The notes under the pieces: generated by a model | Told to the model about the DNA's origin: nothing | What the model saw: the letters and a program-made list of their open reading frames with translations, nothing else | Databases searched by the model: none | Translations under genes and position numbers: made by a program | Shown: piece by piece, positions 1-5,192 of the stretch | Layout of the letters: each line of letters begins with the position of its first letter | Numbering within the stretch: the first letter of the stretch is position 1 | Assembly: GCA_011391185.1 (NCBI GenBank) | Contig: JAABRB010000196.1 | Span: forward strand, 1-6,828 | Length of the DNA: 6,828 nt | Direction of reading: 5' to 3' | Origin: Betaproteobacteria bacterium | Lineage (GTDB): Bacteria; Pseudomonadota; Gammaproteobacteria; Burkholderiales; SG8-39

Positions 1-16
1 CTGCGGCTGTCAAACC

Positions 17-712
17 ATGTCCATGCTCGCGTCCAGGATCTGGAGCGCCATCACCCAGGCGGTGCTGGCGCCCGAGTGCCTGCTCTGCGGTGCGCGCGCT
101 GGAGAATCGATGCTGTGCGGGGCGTGCGCAACCGGGCTGCCGCAGATCCCCCCTTCGTGCCCGGTGTGCGCCATGCCGAGTCCGGCGGCGTCCGTATGCG
201 GATCGTGCCTCTCCCGACCACCGCCGTTCGACGCGACCATTGCGGTATGGCCCTACGCGTATCCGATCGACCGGCTGGTCCAGGCCCTCAAATACCGGGG
301 AAACCTCCCGGTCGCGCGCCTGTTCGGCGCTGCGCTCGCGGCGCGCGTGACGGGGCGCGCCGTCGATGTCGTCGCACCGATGCCGCTTGCGCGCGAGCGG
401 CTCAGGGTGCGCGGGTTCAATCAGTCCCTGGAAATCGCGCGCGCGGCCCTGGCGCGCTCCAACCTGGAGACCGCAGAGATCGGGCGGGTGCGCGACACCG
501 CGAGCCAGGCCGATCTGCCCTACGACGAGCGAGCGCGCAACGTGCGCGGTGCTTTCGCGTGCAGCCGCCCGATGACCGGGCTGCGCGTCGCCGTCATCGA
601 CGACGTCATGACCAGCGGAGCGACCCTCGCCGAACTGGGCGGCACGCTTAAGCGCGCCGGTGCAGCATGGGTGGAGAACTGGGTGATCGCGCGCACACTG
701 CCCCATCGTTGA
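17..712 (+). CDS. comF: ComF family double zinc ribbon / phosphoribosyltransferase-like protein
   Basis: The 231-residue protein has the ComF architecture. The N-terminal double zinc ribbon has four CxxC knuckles at Cys21/24, 34/37, 48/51 and 61/64. A type-I phosphoribosyltransferase fold follows, with the ComF motifs KYRG (92-95) and RGFNQS (132-137) and a PRPP-binding loop VIDDVMTSGATL (193-204). Family knowledge: ComF proteins support uptake or processing of transforming DNA in competent bacteria and are homologous to GntX of E. coli; the reaction, if any, is not established. All motifs are intact and the length is normal. The start is the first ATG (17). A second in-frame ATG at 23 is equally possible, because no Shine-Dalgarno sequence is visible in the 16 bases before it. 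The gene is separated from trmL by a strong terminator, so the two are probably independent transcripts. The family call is secure; a role in competence is inferred. Confidence 0.93.
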   Translation: MSMLASRIWSAITQAVLAPECLLCGARAGESMLCGACATGLPQIPPSCPVCAMPSPAASVCGSCLSRPPPFDATIAVWPYAYPIDRLVQALKYRGNLPVARLFGAALAARVTGRAVDVVAPMPLARERLRVRGFNQSLEIARAALARSNLETAEIGRVRDTASQADLPYDERARNVRGAFACSRPMTGLRVAVIDDVMTSGATLAELGGTLKRAGAAWVENWVIARTLPHR

Positions 713-714
713 CG

Positions 715-770
715 CAAAAGGGGCCGATCGAGTGGCGAGAACGCGTTCCGTTCTTCACCGGCCCCTTTTG
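715..770 (+). terminator. Strong intrinsic terminator after comF
   Basis: A perfect 12-bp inverted repeat, CAAAAGGGGCCG (715-726) and CGGCCCCTTTTG (759-770), begins three bases after the comF stop. The interior can pair further (GTG 732-734 with CAC 756-758; AGAACG 738-743 with CGTTCT 749-754, five-base loop). The distal arm ends in TTTT after a GC-rich block, as in a rho-independent terminator. The symmetric A4/T4 ends mean it could also work on the minus strand, although no minus-strand gene enters from that side. Confidence 0.85.
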
Positions 771-785
771 AATCCCCGATTCAGA

Positions 786-863
786 TGATGCAAAACGCCA
801 ATTCCCCTGGAAGCAACGGCGGTTCCAGTGTGTTGCGCACACGAATCCCGGCGTTTTGCATCA
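786..863. repeat. 78-bp palindromic element with perfect 14-bp arms, upstream of trmL
   Basis: TGATGCAAAACGCC (786-799) and GGCGTTTTGCATCA (850-863) are exact reverse complements separated by 50 bp. The enclosed sequence has two smaller dyads: CTGGAA (807-812) with TTCCAG (823-828), and TGTG (829-832) with CACA (838-841). Folded as one strand it gives a basal stem carrying two hairpins. It ends nine bases before the trmL ATG, so it would lie in the trmL leader if transcribed. It lacks the 3' T-run of a terminator, and I see no target-site duplication at its ends. The function is unknown; a small palindromic repeat, a leader RNA structure or a protein-binding site are all possible. Confidence 0.7.
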
Positions 864-872
864 CGCGACTCG

Positions 873-1349
873 ATGTTTGAGATCGTCCTCTACCAGCCCG
901 AGATTCCGCCGAATGCCGGCAACGTGATCCGCCTCGCCGCGAACACGGGCGCGCGCCTGCATCTCGTCGGCCCGATCAGTTTCACGCTGGACGAGCGGTC
1001 ATTGCGGCGCGCGGGGCTCGACTACGCCGAGCTCGCCGCGGTGGAGGTTCATGCTGACTGGTCGGGCTGCGTGCAGCGCCTCGCCGGGCATCGCGTCTTC
1101 GCCCTTACCACCCGCGCCACGCGGCGCTACGCCGAGGAGCGCTACGTGGCCGGCGACGCTTTCGTGTTCGGCCCCGAGAGTCGCGGGCTGCCCGCCGATC
1201 TCCTCGCGGCGCTGCCACCCGATCGACGATTGCGCCTTCCCATGCTGCGGGGCAACCGCAGCCTGAATCTCAGCAACGCCGTGGCCGTCGTTGTCTACGA
1301 GGCCTGGCGGCAAATCGATTTCACCGGCGCCGATGCCGGACCGGGTTGA
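873..1349 (+). CDS. trmL: tRNA (cytidine/uridine-34 2'-O)-methyltransferase TrmL
   Basis: The 158-residue product matches TrmL (YibK) nearly end to end; E. coli TrmL is 157 residues. It is a SPOUT-class methyltransferase that uses S-adenosylmethionine to 2'-O-methylate the wobble base of certain tRNA-Leu isoacceptors in the cytoplasm. Visible family motifs are the N-terminal PEIPPNAGNVIRL stretch with its Asn-Arg residues, the RRAGLDY motif, FGPESRGLP near residues 95-104, and the C-terminal NLSNAVAVVVYEAW segment that forms part of the knotted cofactor site. The ATG at 873 is chosen because the protein then begins MFEIVLYQPEIPP, as in homologues. The same frame is open upstream to a GTG at 828, but those 15 residues do not look like family sequence and start inside the palindromic element. 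No clear Shine-Dalgarno sequence or promoter is visible. Confidence 0.95.
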   Translation: MFEIVLYQPEIPPNAGNVIRLAANTGARLHLVGPISFTLDERSLRRAGLDYAELAAVEVHADWSGCVQRLAGHRVFALTTRATRRYAEERYVAGDAFVFGPESRGLPADLLAALPPDRRLRLPMLRGNRSLNLSNAVAVVVYEAWRQIDFTGADAGPG

Positions 1350-1444
1350 GTGCGCGGCAGCTGGAGGATTTCGCGTCATCGGGGCTATCATGCCCTGCGA
1401 GCCCGCGCGTGCGGATCTCGAAATCGGCGAAAGAGCCGGCGAAA

Positions 1445-1451
1445 AAGGAGG
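1445..1451 (+). promoter_or_regulatory. Ribosome binding site of the dodecin gene
   Basis: AAGGAGG lies five bases before the ATG at 1457. It is the strongest Shine-Dalgarno match in the window and fixes that ATG as the start, rather than a TTG in the same frame at 1346. Confidence 0.85.
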
Positions 1452-1456
1452 CAATC

Positions 1457-1687
1457 ATGGCCAAGAAGCAGAGCTCGAGCGAAGCAATCTACAAGGTTGT
1501 GGAAGTCGTCGGAACGAGTTCCGTGTCATGGGAAGATGCCGCGCGGCGGGCCGTCGGCGCGGCGTCCGAGACGTTGCGCGACCTGCGCATCGCGGAGGTG
1601 CTGCAGATGGACATGAAAGTCGAGAAAGGCAAGGTCGTGGCCTTTCGCACCCGCGTGTCGCTCTCGTTCAAGTACGACCGGGACTAG
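1457..1687 (+). CDS. Dodecin family protein
   Basis: This small protein (76 residues) has the complete dodecin pattern: a first strand YKVVEVVGTS (12-21), one helix SWEDAARRAVGAASETLRDL (24-43), and two long strands (AEVLQMDMKV and VVAFRTRVSLSFKY, about 46-73). Dodecins assemble into hollow dodecamers, and many store or buffer riboflavin/FMN in the cytoplasm. An ungapped alignment from GTS through the helix to AEV with the Halobacterium salinarum dodecin, as I recall its sequence, puts Ile45 where that protein has the flavin-stacking Trp36; Arg64 falls where it has Gln55. Flavin binding is therefore doubtful and the ligand is unknown. The gene is 107 bp after trmL and convergent with gpsA. 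No convincing promoter was found, only a lone TATCAT at 1386-1391. The family call is firm; the function is inferred. Confidence 0.9.
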   Translation: MAKKQSSSEAIYKVVEVVGTSSVSWEDAARRAVGAASETLRDLRIAEVLQMDMKVEKGKVVAFRTRVSLSFKYDRD

Positions 1688-1732
1688 AACTTATCTCGAA
1701 ATCGCCGGCGAGGTTCTTCATACAAGAGCGGG

Positions 1733-1836
1733 CGTACGAACAAGGGGGCGGAGGGGGATAGGAAGGGGCCCCCTCACCCCTTCCAGCCCCTTGTATATCC
1801 CCGATCGAACAAGGGGCGCGCCCCTTGTACATCCCC
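1733..1836 (-). repeat. Two tandem palindromic repeat units (minus orientation)
   Basis: Read on the minus strand, two units start with GGGGATRTACAAGGGG and end with CCCCTTGTTCG. The first (about 1836-1803) contains the perfect 20-bp palindrome ACAAGGGGCG/CGCCCCTTGT at 1809-1828. The second (about 1802-1733) pairs ACAAGGGG/CCCCTTGT over a longer insert that holds a further dyad, GGAAGGGG (1761-1768) with CCCCTTCC (1777-1784). Unit starts are 34 bp apart. The array fills the gap between the convergent dodecin and gpsA genes, where it may slow or end transcription from both sides, but there is no T-run. The same family recurs near 4678 on the other strand. It resembles REP/BIME-type extragenic repeats in form; I do not recognise the family. 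Confidence 0.8.
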
Positions 1837-1871
1837 TCGTTTGCGAGCGCAGTCGCATTTTGAGGTAGGTT

Positions 1872-2855
1872 CTAGACCTCCGCCCCCGGGTCGCGCGCGA
1901 GAAGCTGCTCGACCGCATCGCGCGGCGCGACGCCGCGAAAGAGGACGTCGCACACCGCGCCGGTGATCGGCATGTCGATCCCGGCGGTCGTCGCGCGCGA
2001 TTCGACTTCGCGCGCGGTGTGGACGCCCTCGGCCACGTGCCCCAGACCGGCGAGAATGGCGTCGAGCGGCTCGCCACGGCCCAGTGCGAGCCCCACCCGG
2101 CGATTCCGCGACAGCTCTCCGGTGCACGTCAGAACGAGATCCCCCGCGCCCGCGAGGCCCATGAACGTTTCGGGGCGCCCGCCCAGCTTTACGCCCAGGC
2201 GCGTCACCTCTGCAAGTCCGCGCGTGATCAGCGCCGCGCGCGCATTCAGTCCGAGACCAAGCGCCTCGGAAATTCCGGTGGCGATCGCCATCACGTTTTT
2301 GACTGCGCCACCGACCTCGACGCCCACCAGGTCGTCGCTGAAATAGACGCGCAAGTGGCGCTGGTGCAGTGCCTGCGCGCTCGCGCGAGCGAACGCGGCA
2401 TCGGTCGACGCGAGCGTGACGGCCGTCGGCAGACCACGCGCGACTTCCAGAGCAAAGCTCGGCCCCGAGAGCGCCCCGAAACACGCGCCTTGCCCCAGTA
2501 CGTCCGCGGCAACCTCGTGGGGCAGGCGACCGCTCGCCCGCTCGAATCCCTTGCATCCCCAGACAACGGGCACGCCGTGCGCGGCTTTGCGCACCTGCAC
2601 GAGCGTATCGCGCAGCCCGGCGGTGGGCGCCGTCACGAGGGCAAGCTCCGCTCCGGCAAGTGCCGTGGCCGCGTCCGAGGTCACCGCCACGCCGTCGGGG
2701 ATCGCGATGTCCGAGAGATAGGGGCTGCGCCGGCGGACCGCGATATCCGCGGCGCGAACCGGGTCGCGCGCCCAGAGTCGAACGACATGCTGGCCGGAGA
2801 GCGAGCAGGCGAGCGCCACGCCCCATGCGCCCGCGCCGAGGATCGCGATTCTCAT
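1872..2855 (-). CDS. gpsA: Glycerol-3-phosphate dehydrogenase [NAD(P)+] GpsA
   Basis: The 327-residue cytosolic enzyme reduces dihydroxyacetone phosphate to sn-glycerol 3-phosphate, the backbone for phospholipid synthesis. The N-terminal Rossmann domain opens with the dinucleotide-binding GAGAWG (7-12). CKGF (101-104) and SGPSFA (130-135) follow. The C-terminal helical domain has the catalytic-lysine region [14 protein letters not shown] (182-195, Lys186) and the family signature [13 protein letters not shown] followed by SRN (233-251). The length is close to E. coli GpsA (339). The ATG at 2855 is preceded by a good AGGAGAGG ribosome site (2866-2859). It is the last gene of the minus-strand operon, 36 bp after the SH3-protein gene. 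Beyond its TAG lie the palindromic repeats; no ordinary T-tailed terminator is visible. Confidence 0.96.
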   Translation of the reverse strand: MRIAILGAGAWGVALACSLSGQHVVRLWARDPVRAADIAVRRRSPYLSDIAIPDGVAVTSDAATALAGAELALVTAPTAGLRDTLVQVRKAAHGVPVVWGCKGFERASGRLPHEVAADVLGQGACFGALSGPSFALEVARGLPTAVTLASTDAAFARASAQALHQRHLRVYFSDDLVGVEVGGAVKNVMAIATGISEALGLGLNARAALITRGLAEVTRLGVKLGGRPETFMGLAGAGDLVLTCTGELSRNRRVGLALGRGEPLDAILAGLGHVAEGVHTAREVESRATTAGIDMPITGAVCDVLFRGVAPRDAVEQLLARDPGAEV

Positions 2856-2891
2856 CGACCTCTCCTGGCAGGCACTGCCCCGCCGCGCCGC

Positions 2892-3323
2892 TCAGATTCC
2901 CCAGACCTCGGAGAGGCGCACGTAACCGGCGGCACCGTCACGGTGGCGCACGTGCACCCAGCCTGCGGGGTCGATTTGAACCATGTCCAGCACGACCCCC
3001 TGCTGCGCCCGGAATGCCAGCGGCGACTGCGCATCGGCTTTCTCCCGGACTTCGGCAACCGGCGCGGTCACGACGACGGTCCGTTGCTCGGAGAGCGCCG
3101 TCTTCTCGACCCAGGCCAGATCGCCCGAAACGTCGCGCACCTTGACCCAGGTCCCGTCGCTCGCGATGAGCTCCACCGGCACCTGGCGACCGATTACATA
3201 GAGCTTGCTCGCGCGCACCGAAGGCGCATCGTAGAGCACCGCCGGCTCGGCAATCGACCGGTAATCGCCGGCGGCCGCGGTGCCGGCAACGAGGAGCAGC
3301 AGCGCGGCAGACGTACGCACCAT
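2892..3323 (-). CDS. Exported protein with two bacterial SH3-like domains
   Basis: The 143-residue protein starts with a signal peptide: MVRTS, a hydrophobic run AALLLLVAGT, then a likely cleavage after AAA or AAAG at residues 18-19. Two bacterial SH3 (SH3b) repeats follow. The first, about 21-78, has YDAPSVRASKLYVI, a GTWVKVRD turn and LAWVEKTAL. The second, about 82-143, has REKADAQSPL, GWVHVRHRDG and GYVRLSEVWGI. SH3b domains usually bind peptidoglycan or peptide ligands, so a periplasmic or envelope role is likely; no catalytic domain is present. The ATG at 3323 overlaps the secB stop by one base (TGATG), which indicates translational coupling; a TTG immediately upstream at 3326 would add one residue. 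It is 36 bp ahead of gpsA. The specific function is unknown. Confidence 0.85.
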   Translation of the reverse strand: MVRTSAALLLLVAGTAAAGDYRSIAEPAVLYDAPSVRASKLYVIGRQVPVELIASDGTWVKVRDVSGDLAWVEKTALSEQRTVVVTAPVAEVREKADAQSPLAFRAQQGVVLDMVQIDPAGWVHVRHRDGAAGYVRLSEVWGI

Positions 3324-3811
3324 CAATGCGATACCTCGCTACCCGGTAGTCCGGTTTGCTGTCCGGCCGGCGCGCCCTGCTCGGCCTGCAGTCGCTGGAC
3401 ATACATCGCCTCGAAATTCACCGGCGAGAGGTGCAGCGCCGGGAAGCCTGCCCTACCGATGAGATCGGCGACTGCTTCGCGGGCGTAGGGGAACAGGATG
3501 TTGGGGCACGCGATGCCGAGGATCGGCCCGAACTCCGGCTCCGGAACGCCGGAGATCTCGAAGATGCCCGCCTGCGCGACCTCGACCAGAAAGCACGTCT
3601 TGTCCGCCTGCTTCGCCGTGACGGTCACTTTCACGACCACTTCGAAGATGGTCTCGTCAAGCCGGTCCGCCGTGCTCTCGAGCTGAACCTCGATCTGCGG
3701 TGAATTCGCCTCCATGAAAACGCGCGGCGCGTTCGGCAACTCGACCGAAGCGTCCTTCACGTAGACCTTCTGGATGCCGAATGCGGGTTGCGGGGGCTGC
3801 TGTTCGCTCAT
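3323..3811 (-). CDS. secB: Protein-export chaperone SecB
   Basis: The 162-residue protein is a complete SecB (E. coli 155 residues). This tetrameric cytosolic chaperone keeps preproteins unfolded and hands them to SecA at the Sec translocase. Family blocks are FGIQKVYVKDASVELPNAP (11-29), the hydrophobic strands around residues 54-86, and the highly conserved CPNILFPYARE (102-112) and GRAGFPALHLSPVNFEAMY (119-137). The last 20 or so residues are a hydrophilic tail, as expected for the SecA-contacting end. The ATG at 3811 has GGAG seven bases or so upstream. It follows grxC after 44 bp and overlaps the SH3-protein gene by one base, the yibN-grxC-secB-gpsA order known in E. coli. The presence of SecB fits a proteobacterium. 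Confidence 0.97.
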   Translation of the reverse strand: MSEQQPPQPAFGIQKVYVKDASVELPNAPRVFMEANSPQIEVQLESTADRLDETIFEVVVKVTVTAKQADKTCFLVEVAQAGIFEISGVPEPEFGPILGIACPNILFPYAREAVADLIGRAGFPALHLSPVNFEAMYVQRLQAEQGAPAGQQTGLPGSEVSH

Positions 3812-3855
3812 TGCTGCTCCAGGTTATTGGCGGCCAGGTTCGGGCGGCCGGTCAT

Positions 3856-4119
3856 TCAGGCTGCGACGCCGAGCAGCGAGTCAAGACGCCCCGCGCGATC
3901 GAGCGCCGCAAGATCCTCATAGCCACCGATATGCCGATCGTCGATCCATATCTGCGGGACGGTTCGGCGGCCGGACTTCTCCGACATCTCCCTGCGCCGC
4001 TCGGGGTGGAGGTCGACCCGGACCCGCTCGATCGCCACGACGCCCTTTGCACTGAACAGGCGCTCGGCGCGCTCGCAATAGGGGCAGCGTGCCGTGCAAT
4101 ACATCAGGATACGCGCCAA
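3856..4119 (-). CDS. grxC: Glutaredoxin 3 (GrxC type)
   Basis: The 87-residue dithiol glutaredoxin uses glutathione to reduce protein disulfides and mixed disulfides in the cytoplasm. The active site CPYC is at residues 12-15, the cis-proline motif TVP at 53-55 and the glutathione-binding GGYEDL at 65-70; the length is normal for GrxC. The start is a TTG at 4119. It gives MARILMYCTA, which aligns with the MAxVxMY beginning of homologues, whereas the first ATG (codon 6) would remove the first beta strand. TTG directly abuts the TAA of the upstream rhodanese gene with no spacer, and GGAG within the end of that gene can serve as ribosome site, so translation is probably coupled. secB follows after 44 bp. 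Confidence 0.95.
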   Translation of the reverse strand: MARILMYCTARCPYCERAERLFSAKGVVAIERVRVDLHPERRREMSEKSGRRTVPQIWIDDRHIGGYEDLAALDRAGRLDSLLGVAA

Positions 4120-4527
4120 TTACTTCTCCGTGGGAAGCCCTGCTTGCTGCCAGGCGCCGAGGCCGCCGGCGAGGGTGTACACCTGGGTGAAGCCGAGCTT
4201 TCTCAGGGCCGCCGCGCCGCCACGCGACCGGTTGCCGGTGTCGCACGCGACGATCACGGGCTTCTCCTTGAATCGCGCGAGCTCCTTGACCCGCGCATCG
4301 AGCTCCTTCAACGGCACGTTGCGCGAATTGATGACATGCGCCACGGCGAACTCGTCCGGCTCGCGTATGTCCACGACGACCGCGTCGTGCTTGTTGATGA
4401 GCTGCACTGCATCGCTTGCGCTCACGCGCGGCCCCCCGGATCCACGACGCAACAACGGCCACAGGAGCATCGCTCCGCTCACCAGCGCGACCACGACCAG
4501 GTAAATGTTGTCCGTCACGAACTTCAT
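4120..4527 (-). CDS. yibN: Membrane-anchored rhodanese-like sulfurtransferase (YibN type)
   Basis: The 135-residue protein has an N-terminal membrane segment (about 8-25, NIYLVVVALVSGAMLLWPLL) followed by RRGSGG and a single rhodanese domain (about 35-133). The domain has the VVDIREPDEF motif (51-60), an NVPL strand (70-73), the active-site loop CDTGNRS with catalytic Cys95 (95-101), and a C-terminal LAGGLGAWQQAGLP. Single-domain rhodaneses move sulfane sulfur as a cysteine persulfide. The anchor places this one at the inner membrane, with the domain probably cytoplasmic because of the Arg-Arg after the helix. The ATG at 4527 begins MKFVTDN as in homologues; the reading frame continues to 4587 but the extra residues are not family-like. 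The ribosome site is weak. It is first in the yibN-grxC-secB-SH3-gpsA operon; no clear promoter was found. The physiological sulfur acceptor is unknown. Confidence 0.93.
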   Translation of the reverse strand: MKFVTDNIYLVVVALVSGAMLLWPLLRRGSGGPRVSASDAVQLINKHDAVVVDIREPDEFAVAHVINSRNVPLKELDARVKELARFKEKPVIVACDTGNRSRGGAAALRKLGFTQVYTLAGGLGAWQQAGLPTEK

Positions 4528-4576
4528 GGCTGAACTGCCCTTGAGGGTATGCAGTGGGGAATCGGAAGGGCCCGCG

Positions 4577-4600
4577 CGCATCGGCAATACCCCCGATGCG
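4577..4600. other. Hairpin in the leader of the rhodanese operon
   Basis: CGCATCGG (4577-4584) and CCGATGCG (4593-4600) are perfect 8-bp inverted arms around an 8-base loop, about 50 bp upstream of the rhodanese ATG. It lacks a T-run on either strand, so it is not a typical terminator. It may be a leader hairpin or an operator dyad. The surrounding gene-free stretch (4528-4818) otherwise shows only the palindromic repeats. Confidence 0.45.
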
Positions 4601-4677
4601 TCTCAATGAGCCCGCCGCCGCAGAACTTGCGAAGATCACCTAGCAGGGTATCGAAAAGCTCCGCGCACGCGCGCAGA

Positions 4678-4766
4678 GGGATATACAAGGGGCTCGACCC
4701 TTGTTCGTTCCGGGGGATATACAAGGTGGCTTTCCCCCTTGTTCGTACGATCGGGATTTACCTTGC
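4678..4766 (+). repeat. Two tandem palindromic repeat units plus a degenerate third (plus orientation)
   Basis: Unit one (4678-4711) and unit two (4712-4748) both begin GGGATATACAAGG and end CCTTGTTCGT. Unit one pairs ACAAGGG (4685-4691) with CCCTTGT (4698-4704). Unit two pairs ACAAGG (4721-4726) with CCTTGT (4737-4742), with GG/CC pairs inside and a CTTT loop. A remnant, GGGATTTACCTTG (about 4753-4765), keeps the ends but has lost the hairpin. This is the same family as at 1733-1836, here on the opposite strand. The array lies about 50 bp downstream of the arsR-type gene and upstream of the rhodanese operon. The form is REP/BIME-like; the family is not recognised. Confidence 0.8.
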
Positions 4767-4818
4767 ACGCTGAATTCGTCGCTCGAAGTCACCACGGTGC
4801 GCATCTCTCAGCAGCTTG

Positions 4819-5139
4819 CTATCGATCCGGGTGTCCGCAGAATACCTCGCGCATCATCCCGATCAGCTGCAGCACGCGCACGTCGCCAACCCGGTAGTAC
4901 ACGCGATTGGCGTCCTTGCGCGTTTTCAGCACACCCTTGTCGCGCAGGATGGCGAGATGCTGCGAGATATTGCTTTGCGACGTTCCCACTGTATCGACGA
5001 TATCCTGCACGCTGATCTCCTGATCACCCAGTACGCACAGAATCTTCAGCCGCAACGGATGGCCCATCGCCCGCAGGGAGCGCGCGGCGAGCTCGATTTG
5101 GTCCTGCTTGTCGATGAGATCGATGATGTCCCGCTTCAT
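4819..5139 (-). CDS. ArsR-family repressor, BigR/SqrR-like (probable persulfide sensor)
   Basis: The 106-residue protein is a winged-helix ArsR regulator. Residues 14-38 form the dimer/first helices (QIELAARSLRAMGHPLRLKI), 43-65 the helix-turn-helix with recognition helix SQSNISQHLAIL, and 68-84 the wing (KGVLKTRKDANRVYYRV). It has only two cysteines, Cys35 and Cys101, 66 residues apart. As I recall the literature, the persulfide-responsive ArsR proteins SqrR (Cys41/Cys107) and BigR (Cys42/Cys108) have the same spacing and positions. The CVC metal-box of arsenic/cadmium sensors is absent (the segment reads LCVLGD). A response to reactive sulfur by a disulfide or polysulfide bridge is therefore inferred. 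The ATG at 5139 has a weak ribosome site. The gene diverges from gpmA, with a perfect -10 and an overlapping dyad that suggest autoregulation; its other targets are unknown. Confidence 0.9.
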   Translation of the reverse strand: MKRDIIDLIDKQDQIELAARSLRAMGHPLRLKILCVLGDQEISVQDIVDTVGTSQSNISQHLAILRDKGVLKTRKDANRVYYRVGDVRVLQLIGMMREVFCGHPDR

Positions 5140-5163
5140 GGCATGGGCCGACCCAAGAGTAAG

Positions 5164-5192
5164 TTGAACAGCATATTATAAAATCCATCTAT
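5164..5192 (+). promoter_or_regulatory. Candidate gpmA promoter
   Basis: TTGAAC (5164-5169) and ATCTAT (5187-5192) are separated by 17 bp, giving an expected start of transcription near 5199 and a short leader containing AAGGA (5203-5207), six bases before the gpmA ATG. The -10 match is modest. The call leans on spacing and on this being the only AT-rich stretch near the gene. Confidence 0.4.
5173..5184. promoter_or_regulatory. Candidate ArsR operator (AT-rich dyad)
   Basis: ATATTATAAAAT is a 12-bp palindrome with one mismatched pair, standing out in very GC-rich DNA. It covers the -10 of the arsR-type gene and falls between the -35 and -10 of the candidate gpmA promoter. AT-rich palindromes over the promoter are the usual target form for BigR-like regulators. 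Binding is inferred. Confidence 0.45.

Noticed and set aside
786..863. Integron attC site
   Set aside because: Size and dyad form are similar, but the arm ends do not fit the RYYYAAC/GTTRRRY cores, and there is no integrase or cassette nearby.
1363..1391. Promoter for dodecin using TATCAT at 1386-1391
   Set aside because: No acceptable -35 hexamer lies 16-18 bp upstream, so the -10-like hexamer alone is not enough.
1346..1456. N-terminal extension of the dodecin from a TTG at 1346
   Set aside because: The ATG at 1457 has an excellent ribosome site and gives the normal dodecin length; the extension overlaps the trmL stop.
1809..1828. Intrinsic terminator for gpsA at the perfect 20-bp palindrome
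   Set aside because: The stem is strong, but neither strand has a T-run after it; it is better described as part of the repeat family.
1733..1836. CRISPR array
   Set aside because: Only two units with internal hairpins and no constant-length spacers between them, and no cas genes.
2019..3488. 489-residue plus-strand reading frame antisense to gpsA, the SH3 gene and the secB end
   Set aside because: It is the Arg/His/Gly-rich mirror of three well-recognised minus-strand genes in GC-rich DNA, with no domain pattern of its own.
4524..4724. 66-residue minus-strand frame in the gap upstream of the rhodanese gene
   Set aside because: It would start with TTG inside the palindromic repeat, overlaps the rhodanese start, has no ribosome site and matches no family I recognise.
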